Part shown: one piece after another, positions 9,264 through 18,698 of the stretch | Layout of the letters: each line of letters opens with the position of its first letter | Position numbering within the stretch: position 1 is the first letter of the stretch | NCBI RefSeq assembly: GCF_025152745.1 | Contig: NZ_CP104040.1 | Location: 1,426,001 to 1,490,000 of the forward strand | Direction: 5' to 3' | Origin: Rhizobium sp. WSM4643 | Lineage (GTDB): Bacteria > Pseudomonadota > Alphaproteobacteria > Rhizobiales > Rhizobiaceae | DNA: 64,000 nt | The notes under the pieces: generated by a model | Seen by the model: only the letters and a program-made list of their open reading frames with translations | Told to the model about the DNA's origin: nothing | Databases searched by the model: none | Made by a program: the position numbers and the translations under genes

Positions 9264-10541
9264 ATGAGCAAGGTCAGCGGCAGCAACGGCGGCGACTCCA
9301 AGAACACTCTCTATTGTTCGTTCTGCGGAAAGAGCCAGCACGAAGTCCGGAAACTGATTGCCGGACCGACCGTCTTCATCTGCGATGAATGCGTCGAATT
9401 GTGCATGGACATCATCCGCGAGGAGAACAAATCCTCGATGGTCAAGTCCCGCGACGGCGTTCCGACGCCCCAGGACATCATCAAGGTCCTCGACGAATAC
9501 GTCATCGGCCAGCGGCAGGCGAAGAAGATCTTGTCGGTTGCCGTTCACAACCACTACAAGCGCCTGGCGCACGCCTCCAAGAACGGCGAAGTCGAATTGG
9601 CGAAGTCGAACATCATGCTCGTCGGTCCGACCGGCTGCGGCAAGACCTATCTTGCCCAGACGCTCGCCCGTATTATCGACGTTCCCTTCACGATGGCCGA
9701 TGCGACGACGCTGACCGAGGCCGGTTATGTTGGCGAGGATGTCGAAAACATCATCCTGAAGCTCCTTCAGTCGGCCGACTACAATGTCGAGCGTGCGCAG
9801 CGCGGCATCGTCTACATCGACGAAGTCGACAAGATTTCGCGCAAGTCTGACAACCCGTCGATCACCCGCGACGTCTCGGGCGAGGGCGTGCAGCAGGCGC
9901 TGCTGAAGATAATGGAAGGCACGGTTGCTTCCGTTCCGCCGCAGGGCGGCCGCAAGCACCCGCAGCAGGAATTCCTGCAGGTCGACACAACAAACATTCT
10001 GTTCATCTGTGGCGGCGCCTTCGCTGGCCTCGACAAGATCATTTCGGCTCGCGGCGAGAAGACCTCGATCGGCTTTGGCGCCACCGTCAAGTCCCAGGAC
10101 GACCGTCGCGTCGGCGAGGTCCTGCGCGAACTGGAGCCGGAAGATCTGGTCAAGTTCGGCCTCATCCCGGAATTCATCGGCCGTCTGCCGGTTCTGGCGA
10201 CGCTCGAGGACCTCGACGAGGACGCACTGATCCAGATCCTGTCCGAGCCGAAGAACGCGCTGATCAAGCAGTATCAGCGGCTGTTCGAGATGGAGGATGT
10301 GGAACTGAACTTCCATGAGGACGCTCTGCGTGAAATCGCCCGTAAGGCGATCGTGCGCAAGACCGGCGCCCGCGGCCTTCGCTCGATCATGGAGAAGATC
10401 CTGCTCGACACGATGTTCGAACTGCCGACGCTGGAAGGCGTGCGCGAGGTCGTCATATCAGAGGAAGTGGTGCGCGGTTCGGCCCGTCCGCTTTACATCT
10501 ATGCCGATCGCCAGGAAGAAAAGGCAAACGCTTCGGCGTGA
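9264..10541 (+). CDS. clpX: Clp protease ATP-binding subunit ClpX
   Basis: A 425-residue AAA+ unfoldase that feeds proteins to ClpP. The N-terminal C4 zinc-binding domain is intact ([13 protein letters not shown] then CDECVELC). Walker A is GPTGCGKT, Walker B is [10 protein letters not shown], and the pore and sensor motifs ([34 protein letters not shown]) are in order. Length is typical. GGAAGGA lies just before the ATG at 9264. In alphaproteobacteria ClpXP also controls the cell cycle by degrading CtrA, which fits the presence of divK and pleD in the same window. Confidence 0.98.
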   Translation: MSKVSGSNGGDSKNTLYCSFCGKSQHEVRKLIAGPTVFICDECVELCMDIIREENKSSMVKSRDGVPTPQDIIKVLDEYVIGQRQAKKILSVAVHNHYKRLAHASKNGEVELAKSNIMLVGPTGCGKTYLAQTLARIIDVPFTMADATTLTEAGYVGEDVENIILKLLQSADYNVERAQRGIVYIDEVDKISRKSDNPSITRDVSGEGVQQALLKIMEGTVASVPPQGGRKHPQQEFLQVDTTNILFICGGAFAGLDKIISARGEKTSIGFGATVKSQDDRRVGEVLRELEPEDLVKFGLIPEFIGRLPVLATLEDLDEDALIQILSEPKNALIKQYQRLFEMEDVELNFHEDALREIARKAIVRKTGARGLRSIMEKILLDTMFELPTLEGVREVVISEEVVRGSARPLYIYADRQEEKANASA

Positions 10542-10568
10542 GCTTGATGGCTTTCGTGTGATTATTTT

Positions 10569-10595
10569 GGGGGCTTGCCATAGGCAGGCCCCTTT
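10569..10595 (+). terminator. Terminator after clpX
   Basis: GGGGCTTGCC pairs with GGCAGGCCCC (one G-U pair) around an ATA loop, followed by TTT. It ends the clpX transcript. Confidence 0.6.
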
Positions 10596-10832
10596 CTATT
10601 TGAAAAACCATGCGAGGCGCTGTTAGTATTTGCCGGTGGGAACCGAAGTTGCTTTTGCCGATGTTGCGCAAGGTTCGTGCCTGGCAATGATGCAATGATC
10701 CGTAAGTCTCTTGCTGGCGTTTGCATTTAGCCGGGTCGGAAGTGGTAAGCGCCGGTCCAGCCACACGCGTCATAGTGTTGGCGTTCCGTTGTAATAAAGC
10801 TGTCACATCCGAGGGACGCGGGCGTTGGCGTG
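10596..10832. other. Gene-free stretch between clpX and lon
   Basis: Together with the terminator and promoter on either side this is a 400-base gap. No coding sequence or RNA gene is evident in it. Confidence 0.6.
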
Positions 10833-10874
10833 CTTGAAAAGCGTAGTCAGAACCTCCACTTGTAGGAACAAGTG
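10833..10874 (+). promoter_or_regulatory. Candidate heat-shock promoter and palindrome of lon
   Basis: CTTGAA at 10833-10838 is followed after 17 bases by CCACTT at 10856-10861, an RpoH-type arrangement. The -10 region overlaps a perfect palindrome CACTTGT-AGGA-ACAAGTG (10857-10874), which could be an operator or the first hairpin of the leader. A second stem, TTGCCGG with CCGGCAA, lies further into the leader. Confidence 0.45.
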
Positions 10875-10941
10875 AGATTGCCGGCCGGTCCCAAGCGGCC
10901 GTGCAGAGAGCCCGGCAACGGGACGATGGAAAGGACATAAA

Positions 10942-13359
10942 ATGACGAAGAAAACGTCTGTAGCGACCAGCACTGCCTACCCTGTTCTGCCCCTGCGCGA
11001 CATCGTGGTTTTCCCGCATATGATCGTGCCGCTATTCGTGGGACGGGAAAAGTCGATCCGTGCGCTCGAAGAGGTCATGGGTTCCGACAAGCAGATCATG
11101 CTGGTGACACAGATCAACGCCAGCGACGACGATCCGGATCCTTCCGCGATCCACAATGTCGGCACCGTGGCGAACGTGTTGCAGCTCTTGAAGCTGCCCG
11201 ACGGCACCGTGAAGGTTCTGGTGGAGGGCCGCGCCCGCGCCGAGATCGACACCTATACCAGCCGCGAGGATTTCTATGAGGCGCTCGGCCATGTGCTCGA
11301 GGAGCCGCATGACGATCCGGTCGAGCTGGAAGCCCTGTCGCGTTCGGTCGTCTCCGAATTCGAGAGCTACGTGAAGCTCAACAAGAAGATTTCACCTGAA
11401 GTGGTCGGCGCCGCCAGCCAGATCGACGACTATTCCAAGCTCGCCGATACGGTCGCTTCGCATCTGTCGATCAAGATCACCGAGAAGCAGGAGATGCTGG
11501 AGACCACCAGCGTCAAGCAGCGCCTCGAAAAAGCCCTCGGCTTCATGGAAGGCGAGATCTCGGTCCTGCAGGTCGAAAAGCGGATCCGCTCGCGCGTCAA
11601 GCGCCAGATGGAGAAGACCCAGCGCGAATACTACCTCAATGAACAGATGAAGGCGATCCAGAAGGAACTCGGCGACGGCGAGGAAGGCCGCGACGAGATG
11701 AGCGAACTGGAAGAGCGCATCTCCAAGACCAAGCTGTCCAAGGAAGCCCGTGAAAAGGCCGATGCGGAGCTGAAGAAGCTGCGCCAGATGAGCCCGATGT
11801 CGGCGGAAGCCACCGTCGTGCGCAATTATCTGGACTGGCTGCTCGGCATTCCCTGGGGCAAGAAGTCGAAGATCAAGGCCGATCTCAACAATGCCGAGAA
11901 GATCCTCGAAGCCGATCACTTCGGTCTCGATAAGGTCAAGGAGCGCATCGTCGAATATCTGGCCGTGCAGGCCCGTGCCACCAAGATCAAAGGCCCGATC
12001 CTCTGCCTCGTCGGTCCTCCGGGTGTCGGCAAGACTTCGCTTGCCCAGTCGATTGCCAAGGCGACCGGCCGTGAGTATGTCCGCATGGCACTTGGCGGCG
12101 TTCGTGACGAAGCCGAAATCCGCGGTCACCGCCGCACCTATATCGGCTCGATGCCTGGCAAGGTCATCCAGTCGATGAAGAAGGCGAAGAAGTCCAACCC
12201 GCTCTTCCTGCTCGACGAGATCGACAAGCTCGGCCAGGACTATCGCGGCGATCCGTCCTCGGCCCTGCTCGAAGTGCTCGATCCGGCACAGAACATGACC
12301 TTCATGGACCACTATCTGGAAGTCGAATACGACCTGTCGGATGTGATGTTCATCACGACGGCGAATACGCTGAATATTCCAGCGCCCCTGATGGACCGCA
12401 TGGAGATCATCCGTATCGCCGGCTACACCGAGGATGAAAAGCGCGAAATCGCCAAGCGGCATCTGCTGCCGAAGGCCATCAAGGAACATGCGTTGCAGCC
12501 GGAAGAATTCTCGGTCAGCGACGACGCCCTGATGGCGATCAGCCAGCAGTACACCCGCGAAGCCGGCGTCCGCAACTTCGAACGCGAACTGATGAAACTC
12601 GCCCGCAAGGCGGTCACCGAGATCATCAAGGGCAAGACGAAGTCCGTTCATGTGACGGCTGCCAACATCTCCGACTATCTGGGCGTCCCGCGCTTCCGCC
12701 ATGGCGAAGCCGAGGGCGAGGATCAGGTCGGCGTCGTGACCGGTCTTGCCTGGACGGAAGTCGGTGGCGAACTGCTGACCATCGAAGGCGTGATGATGCC
12801 GGGCAAGGGCCGCATGACGGTCACCGGCAATCTGAAGGAAGTCATGAAGGAATCGATCTCAGCAGCGGCCTCCTATGTCCGCTCGCGCGCTGTCGATTTC
12901 GGCATCGAGCCGCCGCGCTTCGACAAGAGCGACATCCACGTGCACGTGCCGGAAGGCGCGACGCCGAAGGATGGCCCCTCGGCCGGCGTCGCCATGGCAA
13001 CCGCGATCGTCTCGATCATGACCGGCATTCCGGTGGACAGGCATGTGGCCATGACTGGTGAAATCACCCTTCGTGGCCGTGTGCTGCCGATCGGTGGTCT
13101 CAAGGAAAAGCTGCTCGCAGCGCTTCGCGGCGGCATCAAGAAGGTGCTGATTCCGGAGGAAAACGCCAAGGACCTGGCGGAGATTCCTGATAACGTGAAG
13201 AACAACATGGAGATCATCCCGGTATCCCGCATGGGCGAGGTGATCAAGCATGCGCTGATCCGGCGGCCGGAGCCGATCGAATGGGATGGTACGGTGGAAA
13301 CGCCGGTCATCGCAACGGTCGAAGGCCTCGATGAGACAGGCGCAACCATAGCGCATTGA
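10942..13359 (+). CDS. lon: ATP-dependent Lon protease
   Basis: An 805-residue homohexameric AAA+ serine protease that removes misfolded and regulatory proteins. The order is an N-terminal substrate-binding domain (about 10-205), a coiled coil, an AAA+ module with Walker A GPPGVGKTS near 358-366 and Walker B LFLLDEIDKLG, and a C-terminal protease domain. The nucleophile is Ser680 in PKDGPSAG, and a Lys in the later conserved segment completes the Ser-Lys dyad. It follows clpP-clpX and precedes the HU gene, the same order as in many Proteobacteria. Confidence 0.98.
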   Translation: MTKKTSVATSTAYPVLPLRDIVVFPHMIVPLFVGREKSIRALEEVMGSDKQIMLVTQINASDDDPDPSAIHNVGTVANVLQLLKLPDGTVKVLVEGRARAEIDTYTSREDFYEALGHVLEEPHDDPVELEALSRSVVSEFESYVKLNKKISPEVVGAASQIDDYSKLADTVASHLSIKITEKQEMLETTSVKQRLEKALGFMEGEISVLQVEKRIRSRVKRQMEKTQREYYLNEQMKAIQKELGDGEEGRDEMSELEERISKTKLSKEAREKADAELKKLRQMSPMSAEATVVRNYLDWLLGIPWGKKSKIKADLNNAEKILEADHFGLDKVKERIVEYLAVQARATKIKGPILCLVGPPGVGKTSLAQSIAKATGREYVRMALGGVRDEAEIRGHRRTYIGSMPGKVIQSMKKAKKSNPLFLLDEIDKLGQDYRGDPSSALLEVLDPAQNMTFMDHYLEVEYDLSDVMFITTANTLNIPAPLMDRMEIIRIAGYTEDEKREIAKRHLLPKAIKEHALQPEEFSVSDDALMAISQQYTREAGVRNFERELMKLARKAVTEIIKGKTKSVHVTAANISDYLGVPRFRHGEAEGEDQVGVVTGLAWTEVGGELLTIEGVMMPGKGRMTVTGNLKEVMKESISAAASYVRSRAVDFGIEPPRFDKSDIHVHVPEGATPKDGPSAGVAMATAIVSIMTGIPVDRHVAMTGEITLRGRVLPIGGLKEKLLAALRGGIKKVLIPEENAKDLAEIPDNVKNNMEIIPVSRMGEVIKHALIRRPEPIEWDGTVETPVIATVEGLDETGATIAH

Positions 13360-13401
13360 GTGGCCTTTGCCACATTTATGCCCCATTGGGACAAAACACG
13401 G

Positions 13402-13432
13402 AAAAAGGCTGGCGGAAACGCCAGCCTTTTTT
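13402..13432 (+). terminator. Strong terminator after lon
   Basis: GGCTGGCG-GAAA-CGCCAGCC is flanked by A5 and T6, a textbook intrinsic terminator that separates lon from the HU gene. Confidence 0.9.
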
Positions 13433-13565
13433 GTGAAAACGTCATGTAGACGCTTGCTTTTCCTTGATTTGCAGGGCTTTTGGGTTTTCGGCGGGCCTGA
13501 TGAAACCTATTCTGCGCCTAGCTTACTTTTGAGTCGTTTCATACCATTTAGAAAGGGGTGGAAAC

Positions 13566-13841
13566 ATGAACAAGAATGAACTCGTGTCCGCAGTAGCCGA
13601 AAAGGCAGGACTGACGAAGTCTGACGCGGCTTCCGCTGTTGACGCGGTTTTCGACGTTGTCCAGGCTGAGCTCAAGAACAAGGGCGACATCCGCCTCGCG
13701 GGTTTCGGCAGCTTCACCGTTTCTCATCGTGCCGCAACGAAGGGCCGTAATCCGTCAACGGGCGCTGAAGTCGACATTCCGGCTCGCAACGTGCCGAAAT
13801 TCACGCCCGGCAAGGGCCTGAAGGACGCCGTCAACGGCTGA
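13566..13841 (+). CDS. hupB: DNA-binding protein HU
   Basis: The 91-residue histone-like HU subunit that bends and compacts DNA. It opens MNKNELVSAVAEKAG, and the DNA-contacting arm is GRNPSTGAEVDIPARNVPKFTPGKGLKDAVN. Length and motifs match HU rather than IHF. AGAAAGGGG lies ahead of the ATG. It has its own upstream region after the lon terminator and its own terminator downstream, so it is probably monocistronic. Confidence 0.97.
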   Translation: MNKNELVSAVAEKAGLTKSDAASAVDAVFDVVQAELKNKGDIRLAGFGSFTVSHRAATKGRNPSTGAEVDIPARNVPKFTPGKGLKDAVNG

Positions 13842-13891
13842 TCTGAGATTATCCACCAGTCGGAAACGAGACCGGCTGTGCAGGATTTGAG

Positions 13892-13919
13892 AGGGGTTCG
13901 GCTTTGCCGGACCCCTTTT
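13892..13919 (+). terminator. Terminator after the HU gene
   Basis: AGGGGTTCGGC pairs with GCCGGACCCCT around a TTT loop and is followed by TTTT. One G-U pair. It is 50 bases after the HU stop codon. Confidence 0.85.
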
Positions 13920-13983
13920 GCTTGGCGGTCGGTGCGAAGCGAGCGGACAATCGCCTGACGTGATCAGGTGCAAAATGCCGCAT

Positions 13984-14001
13984 CTGTCATGCCTGTGTCA
14001 T
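13984..14001 (+). promoter_or_regulatory. PHO box (PhoB binding site)
   Basis: CTGTCAT-GCCT-GTGTCAT matches the two-repeat PHO box (CTGTCAT, four bases, CTGTCAT) at 13 of the 14 specified positions. It lies 52 bases before the start of the phytase-like esterase gene, the right place to supply the activator site of its promoter. This implies induction by phosphate starvation. Confidence 0.75.
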
Positions 14002-14053
14002 GCCGCTCCCCCAGAAGACCTATGTTTCGAATGTTCGATACATGGGGGATTTC

Positions 14054-16252
14054 ATGACAATTTCATCGCGCAAGGCAGCGCTTGCTGCCGTGCTTCTCGC
14101 ATCCGTTGCTTTTCCGGCCGCGGCCGAACCGGTTTTCAACCGCATCGCCTCCTTTCCGGTTGCGGCGAACCTGCCGGCCGACAAGGACAAGCTGTCGGCG
14201 AGCTCCGCAGAAATCATCACCGCGACCGGCGACGGCAACACGCTGATCTATAGCGACAGCCCGCTCGGCGCGATCGGCTTCATCGACATTACCGACGCCA
14301 AGGCACCGAAGGCCGGCGGCGCGGTGATGATGGACGGCGAGCCGACATCGGTCACCTCCAGCGCCGGCAAGGCGCTCGTTGCTGTCAACACCTCCGAAAG
14401 CAAGGCGAAGCCCTCGGGCCGTCTCGCGATCGTCGACGTGGCGACCAAGAAGATCGAGAGCACCTGCGATCTCGGCGGCCAGCCGGATTCGATCGCCCTC
14501 AACAAGGACAAGACGCTCGGCGCCATCGCAATCGAAAACGAGCGCGACGAAGACGTCAATGACGGCAAGATCCCGCAAATGCCGGCCGGCGACCTCGTCG
14601 TCTTCCAGGTCAAGAACGGCACCGTCGACTGCGGCACCATCAAGCACGTGGCGCTGACCGGGCTTACTGGCGTCGCCCCTGAAGATCCGGAGCCGGAATT
14701 CGTCGCCTTCAACGGCCTGAACGAAATTGCCCTGACGCTGCAGGAGAACAATGAGATCGTCATCATCGACGCCAACACGGCTGACGTGAAGACGCATTTT
14801 TCCGCCGGCAGCGTCGATCTCTCCGGTATCGACACCAAGCGTGACGGCGCCCTGAAATTCTCGGGCGAAGCCAAGGGCGTGCTGCGCGAGCCCGACGCCG
14901 TGAAGTGGCTGGACGACAACCGCCTCGTCGTCGCCAATGAAGGCGACTACCAGGGCGGCTCGCGCGGTTTCACCATCTTCGACAAGACGGGCAAGCTTCT
15001 CTACGAATCAGGCGCATCTTTCGAACGCGCCGTTGCCCATATCGGCCACTATCCGGAAAGCCGTTCGGGATCGAAGGGCGTCGAGCCCGAAGGCCTTGAA
15101 GCCGCCAAGTTCGGCGATGAGCAGTATTTCTTTCTGCTCGCCGAGCGTGCCTCGGTCGTCGGCGTCTACAAAGATACCGGCGCTGATCCCGAACTCGTCC
15201 AGCTCCTGCCGTCCGGCATTTCGCCGGAAGGTGCGATCGCCATTCCCGCGCGTAATCTTCTTGCGACCGCCAACGAACTCGACCTCGGCAAGGACGGCGG
15301 CGCGCGTTCGCATGTGATGATCTACGAGCGCTCGGAAGGCGAGAAGGCCTATCCGCAGATCGTCTCTGCCGAAAAGGACGGCAATCCGATCGGCTTCGCA
15401 GCCCTTTCGGGTCTCGCCGCCGTTCCGGGCAAGCCGGGCATGCTCTACGCGGTAAGCGACAGCGTTCTGGGCTCGCAGCCGACGATCTACACGATCGACG
15501 CCAGCGAGAAGCCGGCCGTCATCACCGACGCCCTCGTCGTCAAGCGTGACGGTGCCCCAGCCCAGAAGCTCGACATCGAAGGCATCGCGGCTGCCGCCGA
15601 TGGCTCCTTCTGGCTCGCCTCGGAAGGCTACAGCGAGCGTCTCGTTCCGCACGCGCTCTATAACGTCAATGCCAAGGGTGACATCAAGGCCGAGATCGCC
15701 CTGCCGAAGGAGCTCGTCGCCAACGAAATCCGCTACGGCTTCGAAGGCGTGACCATTATCGGCACCGGCGACGACACCACGCTCTGGATGGCGGTCCAGC
15801 GCGAGTGGAGCGACGATGAGAAGGGCTTCGTCAAGCTCATCTCCTACAATCCGAAGAAGAAGGAATGGGGTGCCGTTCGCTATCCGCTCGACGAGACGGA
15901 AAGCGGCTGGGTCGGCCTGTCGGAAATCTCGGCTCAAGGCGACAGCGTCTACATCATCGAGCGCGACAACCTCGTCGGCGATGCCGCCAGGCTGAAGAAG
16001 CTCTACAAGATCGCGATATCGGACCTGAAGCCCGCCAAGCTCGGCGGTGAGTTGCCGGTCGTCAAGAAGACCGAAGCGCACGACTTCCTCGGCGAGCTGA
16101 AGTCTGCCACCAACGGCTATGTGCTGGACAAGCTTGAAGGCTTCACTTTCGACGCGTCGGGCAAGCCCTACGCGGTCACCGACAATGACGGCGTCAGCGA
16201 CTCCTCCGGCGAGACCCTGTTCTTCCCGGTCGATCTGACCGCGACAAACTGA
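14054..16252 (+). CDS. Secreted phytase-like esterase / choice-of-anchor I protein
   Basis: A 732-residue exported protein. Starting at ATG 14054 (GGGGGA just upstream) gives a signal peptide (SRKAALAAVLLASVAFPAAAEP). In-frame starts at 14000 and 14042 are less likely. The first half is a beta-propeller-like repeat region (GFIDITDA, RLAIVDVATKK, IVIIDANTADV, LREPDAVKWLDDNRLVVANEGDYQGG) of the alkaline-phosphatase-associated kind. The second half matches the esterase-like phytase domain (KLDIEGIAAAADGSFWLASEGY, FEGVTI, LEGFTFD). Phosphoester hydrolysis in the periplasm is the likely role, and the PHO box supports it. Exact substrate is unknown. Confidence 0.8.
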   Translation: MTISSRKAALAAVLLASVAFPAAAEPVFNRIASFPVAANLPADKDKLSASSAEIITATGDGNTLIYSDSPLGAIGFIDITDAKAPKAGGAVMMDGEPTSVTSSAGKALVAVNTSESKAKPSGRLAIVDVATKKIESTCDLGGQPDSIALNKDKTLGAIAIENERDEDVNDGKIPQMPAGDLVVFQVKNGTVDCGTIKHVALTGLTGVAPEDPEPEFVAFNGLNEIALTLQENNEIVIIDANTADVKTHFSAGSVDLSGIDTKRDGALKFSGEAKGVLREPDAVKWLDDNRLVVANEGDYQGGSRGFTIFDKTGKLLYESGASFERAVAHIGHYPESRSGSKGVEPEGLEAAKFGDEQYFFLLAERASVVGVYKDTGADPELVQLLPSGISPEGAIAIPARNLLATANELDLGKDGGARSHVMIYERSEGEKAYPQIVSAEKDGNPIGFAALSGLAAVPGKPGMLYAVSDSVLGSQPTIYTIDASEKPAVITDALVVKRDGAPAQKLDIEGIAAAADGSFWLASEGYSERLVPHALYNVNAKGDIKAEIALPKELVANEIRYGFEGVTIIGTGDDTTLWMAVQREWSDDEKGFVKLISYNPKKKEWGAVRYPLDETESGWVGLSEISAQGDSVYIIERDNLVGDAARLKKLYKIAISDLKPAKLGGELPVVKKTEAHDFLGELKSATNGYVLDKLEGFTFDASGKPYAVTDNDGVSDSSGETLFFPVDLTATN

Positions 16253-16254
16253 AA

Positions 16255-16445
16255 GCCGCCCCTCACCCTAGCCCTCTCCCCGTAAAAACGGGGAGAGGGG
16301 ACGTGCCATGCGAAAGCTCGGCGTGGGACGGAGAGGTCGCGGCTCAGTCCCTTCGCCCCGCGAGCGGGGGTCCGAAGGACGGGTCGAGACCTGTGGCTCG
16401 ACCCCGGTCAGTGGCGGCAGCCGGATGAGGGGCCATCTGGCCTCC
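16255..16445. repeat. Intergenic repeat with G/C-rich hairpins
   Basis: After the esterase gene, GCCCCTCA near 16258 is mirrored by TGAGGGGC near 16432. Inside are a perfect 12-bp stem CCCTCTCCCCGT-AAAA-ACGGGGAGAGGG (16272-16299) and a second hairpin of GC-rich type. This CCCTCACCC-TAGCCCTCTCCCC pattern is a common intergenic repeat in rhizobial genomes, as far as I recall. It may double as the terminator of the convergent pair. Confidence 0.6.
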
Positions 16446-16470
16446 CCAGCAAAGAACCAGCGTTCCATCC

Positions 16471-17457
16471 CTACCAGCGCTGATGCACATGCGGCGCGAT
16501 CAGCCGCTCGTAGATCTCGCGCGTTGCTGCCATGACATCGGCCGACAGCGGCGCAAGGTCAGCGGCCGCCGCGTTGGCCCTGGCTTGCTCGCCATTGCGG
16601 GCACCGGGGATGACGACGGTGACCGCATCACTCATCAGGATCCAGCGGAGCGCGAAGGCGGCCATGGTCGCGCCCGCGGGTACCAGCTTGCGCACCTCTT
16701 CCACCGCCTGCAGGCCGACCTCGAACGGCACGCCGGCAAAGGTCTCGCCGACATCGAAGGCTTCGCCATTGCGGTTGAAATTGCGGTGGTCGTCGCTGGC
16801 AAAGTGCGTGTCCCGGGTGATCTTGCCGGAGAGAAGACCGCTTGCGAGCGGGACGCGGGCGATGATTGCCACATTCCTGCGGCGCGCTTCCTGGAAGAAC
16901 AAATGGTCGGGGCGCTGGCGGAAGATGTTGTAGATGATCTGGATGCTGACGACGCCGGGATATTCGATCGCCTTCAGCCCGTCTTCGACCTTTTCGACGC
17001 TGACGCCGTAACCCTTGATCTTGCCGGCCTTCTGCAGTGCGTTCAGGCCCTCGAAGACCTCTGGTTGGTAAAGCACCTCGCGCGGCGGGCAGTGGAGCTG
17101 CACGAGGTCGAGGCTGTCGACGGCAAGATTCGTCAGGCTGCGGTCGATGAAGCCTTCGAGATTAGCCTTGGTGTAGCCTTCGGCGACATGCGGGTTGAGG
17201 CGACGGCCCGCCTTGGTGGCAACCATCGGCCGTTCGCCGCCGCGCGTCTTCAACACGTCGGCAATGATTTTTTCCGAGCGGCCGTCGCCATAGACATCCG
17301 CCGTGTCGATGAATGTCATGCCGGCATCGAGCGCGGCATTCAGCGCCGCGCGTCCGTCGGCCTCGCTGATGTCGCCCCAGGAGCCGCCGATCTGCCAGGC
17401 GCCGAAGCCGACGTTGGTGACGGTGAAGGACATGCGGCCAAAAGCATGGTGTTTCAT
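16471..17457 (-). CDS. Aldo/keto reductase
   Basis: A 328-residue NADPH-dependent oxidoreductase with the (beta/alpha)8 fold. The catalytic Asp-Tyr pair is in FIDTADVYGDGRSEKII, the Lys in VATKAGRR and the active-site His in LVQLHCPP. The C-terminal cofactor segment AVTVVIPGARNGEQARAN is typical of the general stress / YajO group. The ATG at 17457 has GGGAGG upstream. A frame extending to 17538 would run through the palindromic repeat and is not used. Substrate unknown. It is divergent from a cupin gene. Confidence 0.88.
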   Translation of the reverse strand: MKHHAFGRMSFTVTNVGFGAWQIGGSWGDISEADGRAALNAALDAGMTFIDTADVYGDGRSEKIIADVLKTRGGERPMVATKAGRRLNPHVAEGYTKANLEGFIDRSLTNLAVDSLDLVQLHCPPREVLYQPEVFEGLNALQKAGKIKGYGVSVEKVEDGLKAIEYPGVVSIQIIYNIFRQRPDHLFFQEARRRNVAIIARVPLASGLLSGKITRDTHFASDDHRNFNRNGEAFDVGETFAGVPFEVGLQAVEEVRKLVPAGATMAAFALRWILMSDAVTVVIPGARNGEQARANAAAADLAPLSADVMAATREIYERLIAPHVHQRW

Positions 17458-17474
17458 GAAAAAATCCTCCCTAC

Positions 17475-17510
17475 TGCATGTCGCCGGAAGTGCGGGGACA
17501 ACGACATGCA
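17475..17510. repeat. Rhizobial palindromic repeat, copy 2
   Basis: TGCATGTCG and CGACATGCA form the same outer arms as in copies 1 and 3, with a shortened inner part. The copy lies between the divergent aldo/keto reductase and cupin genes. Confidence 0.75.
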
Positions 17511-17619
17511 TAAAACAAAGAGCCAAAGCGCGTCGCATGATTCAAGCAGGATGCAACGCGCTGATGAAAGACACTGGCACTATCAGCCGGGCGACTCCGC
17601 GGCAATTGCCGATCAGGCT

Positions 17620-17647
17620 TTGATTGGTCGCCCCGATGAAATATCGT
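17620..17647 (+). promoter_or_regulatory. Possible promoter of the cupin gene
   Basis: TTGATT (17620-17625) and TATCGT (17642-17647) are 16 bases apart, 43 bases before the cupin ATG. Moderate match to the housekeeping consensus. Confidence 0.3.
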
Positions 17648-17690
17648 TCTGCTACAAGGCTTCAACCGCATGGATGGAAAAGGACAGATC

Positions 17691-18092
17691 ATGGAGATCA
17701 AACCCGCCGGCTCTCGCCCCTCGACGAAGCCACCGGCCGACTATTTCACCGGCGCCGTTCGTCAGGATCCGCTGATGGAGACGCCGGCGCCTGCACGGGC
17801 GAGGGCGGTCTCCGTCACCTTCGAACCCAGCGCCCGCACGGCCTGGCATATACATCCGCTCGGCCAGACGCTGATCGTGACATCAGGCAAGGGCCTCGCC
17901 CAGAGCTGGGGTGGGGAGATCCGCGAGATCCGCGCCGGCGATACCGTCTGGTTCGCGCCGGGCGAAAAACATTGGCATGGTGCTGCCCCGGACACGGCGA
18001 TGACGCACATCGCCATTCATGAGGCGCTGGACGGCAATCACGTCGACTGGATGGAAAAGGTCAGCGACGAGCAATATTCCGGCAAGGCCTGA
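17691..18092 (+). CDS. Cupin-fold protein (mandelonitrile lyase-like)
   Basis: A 133-residue cupin. The metal-site motifs are visible: [16 protein letters not shown] holds two His and the later segment GEKHWHGA another. This resembles the small metal-dependent cupins annotated as carboxymuconolactone-associated or (R)-mandelonitrile lyase-like. The ATG at 17691 follows AAAGGA; a start seven codons earlier is possible. Its stop codon directly abuts the stop of the convergent methyltransferase gene, with no bases between. Substrate unknown. Confidence 0.75.
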   Translation: MEIKPAGSRPSTKPPADYFTGAVRQDPLMETPAPARARAVSVTFEPSARTAWHIHPLGQTLIVTSGKGLAQSWGGEIREIRAGDTVWFAPGEKHWHGAAPDTAMTHIAIHEALDGNHVDWMEKVSDEQYSGKA

Positions 18093-18698
18093 TTAGAGCC
18101 GCTTCAGGCAATAGGAAAAATGCGCGTGCGATTCGACCGTCAGGAACTCGAATTGCCAGCCGTAATCCTTGCAGAATTTGGTGACCGCCTCGACGACGCC
18201 ATAGACGATCGGCTTAACCGTATTGCCGGTGCAGAAATCATGCCCGGCAATACGCCCCGTGCGCTTCACCTTCTTTTCGCAGAGCAGCAATTCCTGCCAG
18301 GTCAGCTCGAAGGAATGATCGGTATCGATATAGGCCCAGTCGAGGAAATCGTCCGCGAATTCGGCAAGCTTCTCAAGCGATGTACCTTGCATCAAATGCA
18401 GTCGGCCGGCCTCAATCTCGGCCGCGAAATTCGTGTGGATCGCGTCGAGCCCGGAGCTGTAGCGATCCATCGACCAGGGATCGATGAGGTAGAGCTCTGC
18501 CGGGCGATTCTTTTCCAGGATCTCCACCGTATATTCGCCGAAGGCTGCTCCCACCTCGACGCCGATGCCGCCGTTCGGAATCCGATAGAGCAGTTCGCCA
18601 CGATCCGGCAGCAGCCGGGCGTTTTCCATGTGGTGGGCGCTGAGCGGGGTGCGCGGCATGCTCGCCCGGAGCGCCTGCCTTTCTTCACGTGTCTTCAT
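18093..18698 (-). CDS. Class I SAM-dependent methyltransferase
   Basis: A 201-residue protein with a Methyltransf_24-like Rossmann fold. Motif I is IGVEVGAAFGEYTVEIL, followed by the acidic strand YLIDPWS and WAYIDTDHSFELTWQELLLC, where the DTDH segment usually sits near a metal. No export signal. The acceptor is unknown; relatives act on sugars, phenolics or are uncharacterised. It is convergent with the cupin gene and shares its end point exactly. Confidence 0.75.
   Translation of the reverse strand: MKTREERQALRASMPRTPLSAHHMENARLLPDRGELLYRIPNGGIGVEVGAAFGEYTVEILEKNRPAELYLIDPWSMDRYSSGLDAIHTNFAAEIEAGRLHLMQGTSLEKLAEFADDFLDWAYIDTDHSFELTWQELLLCEKKVKRTGRIAGHDFCTGNTVKPIVYGVVEAVTKFCKDYGWQFEFLTVESHAHFSYCLKRL

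Noticed and set aside
15163..15183. Possibility that the phytase-like gene is a true alkaline phosphatase (PhoA/PhoX)
   Set aside because: No PhoA serine motif or PhoX signature; the propeller and phytase-like parts fit better.
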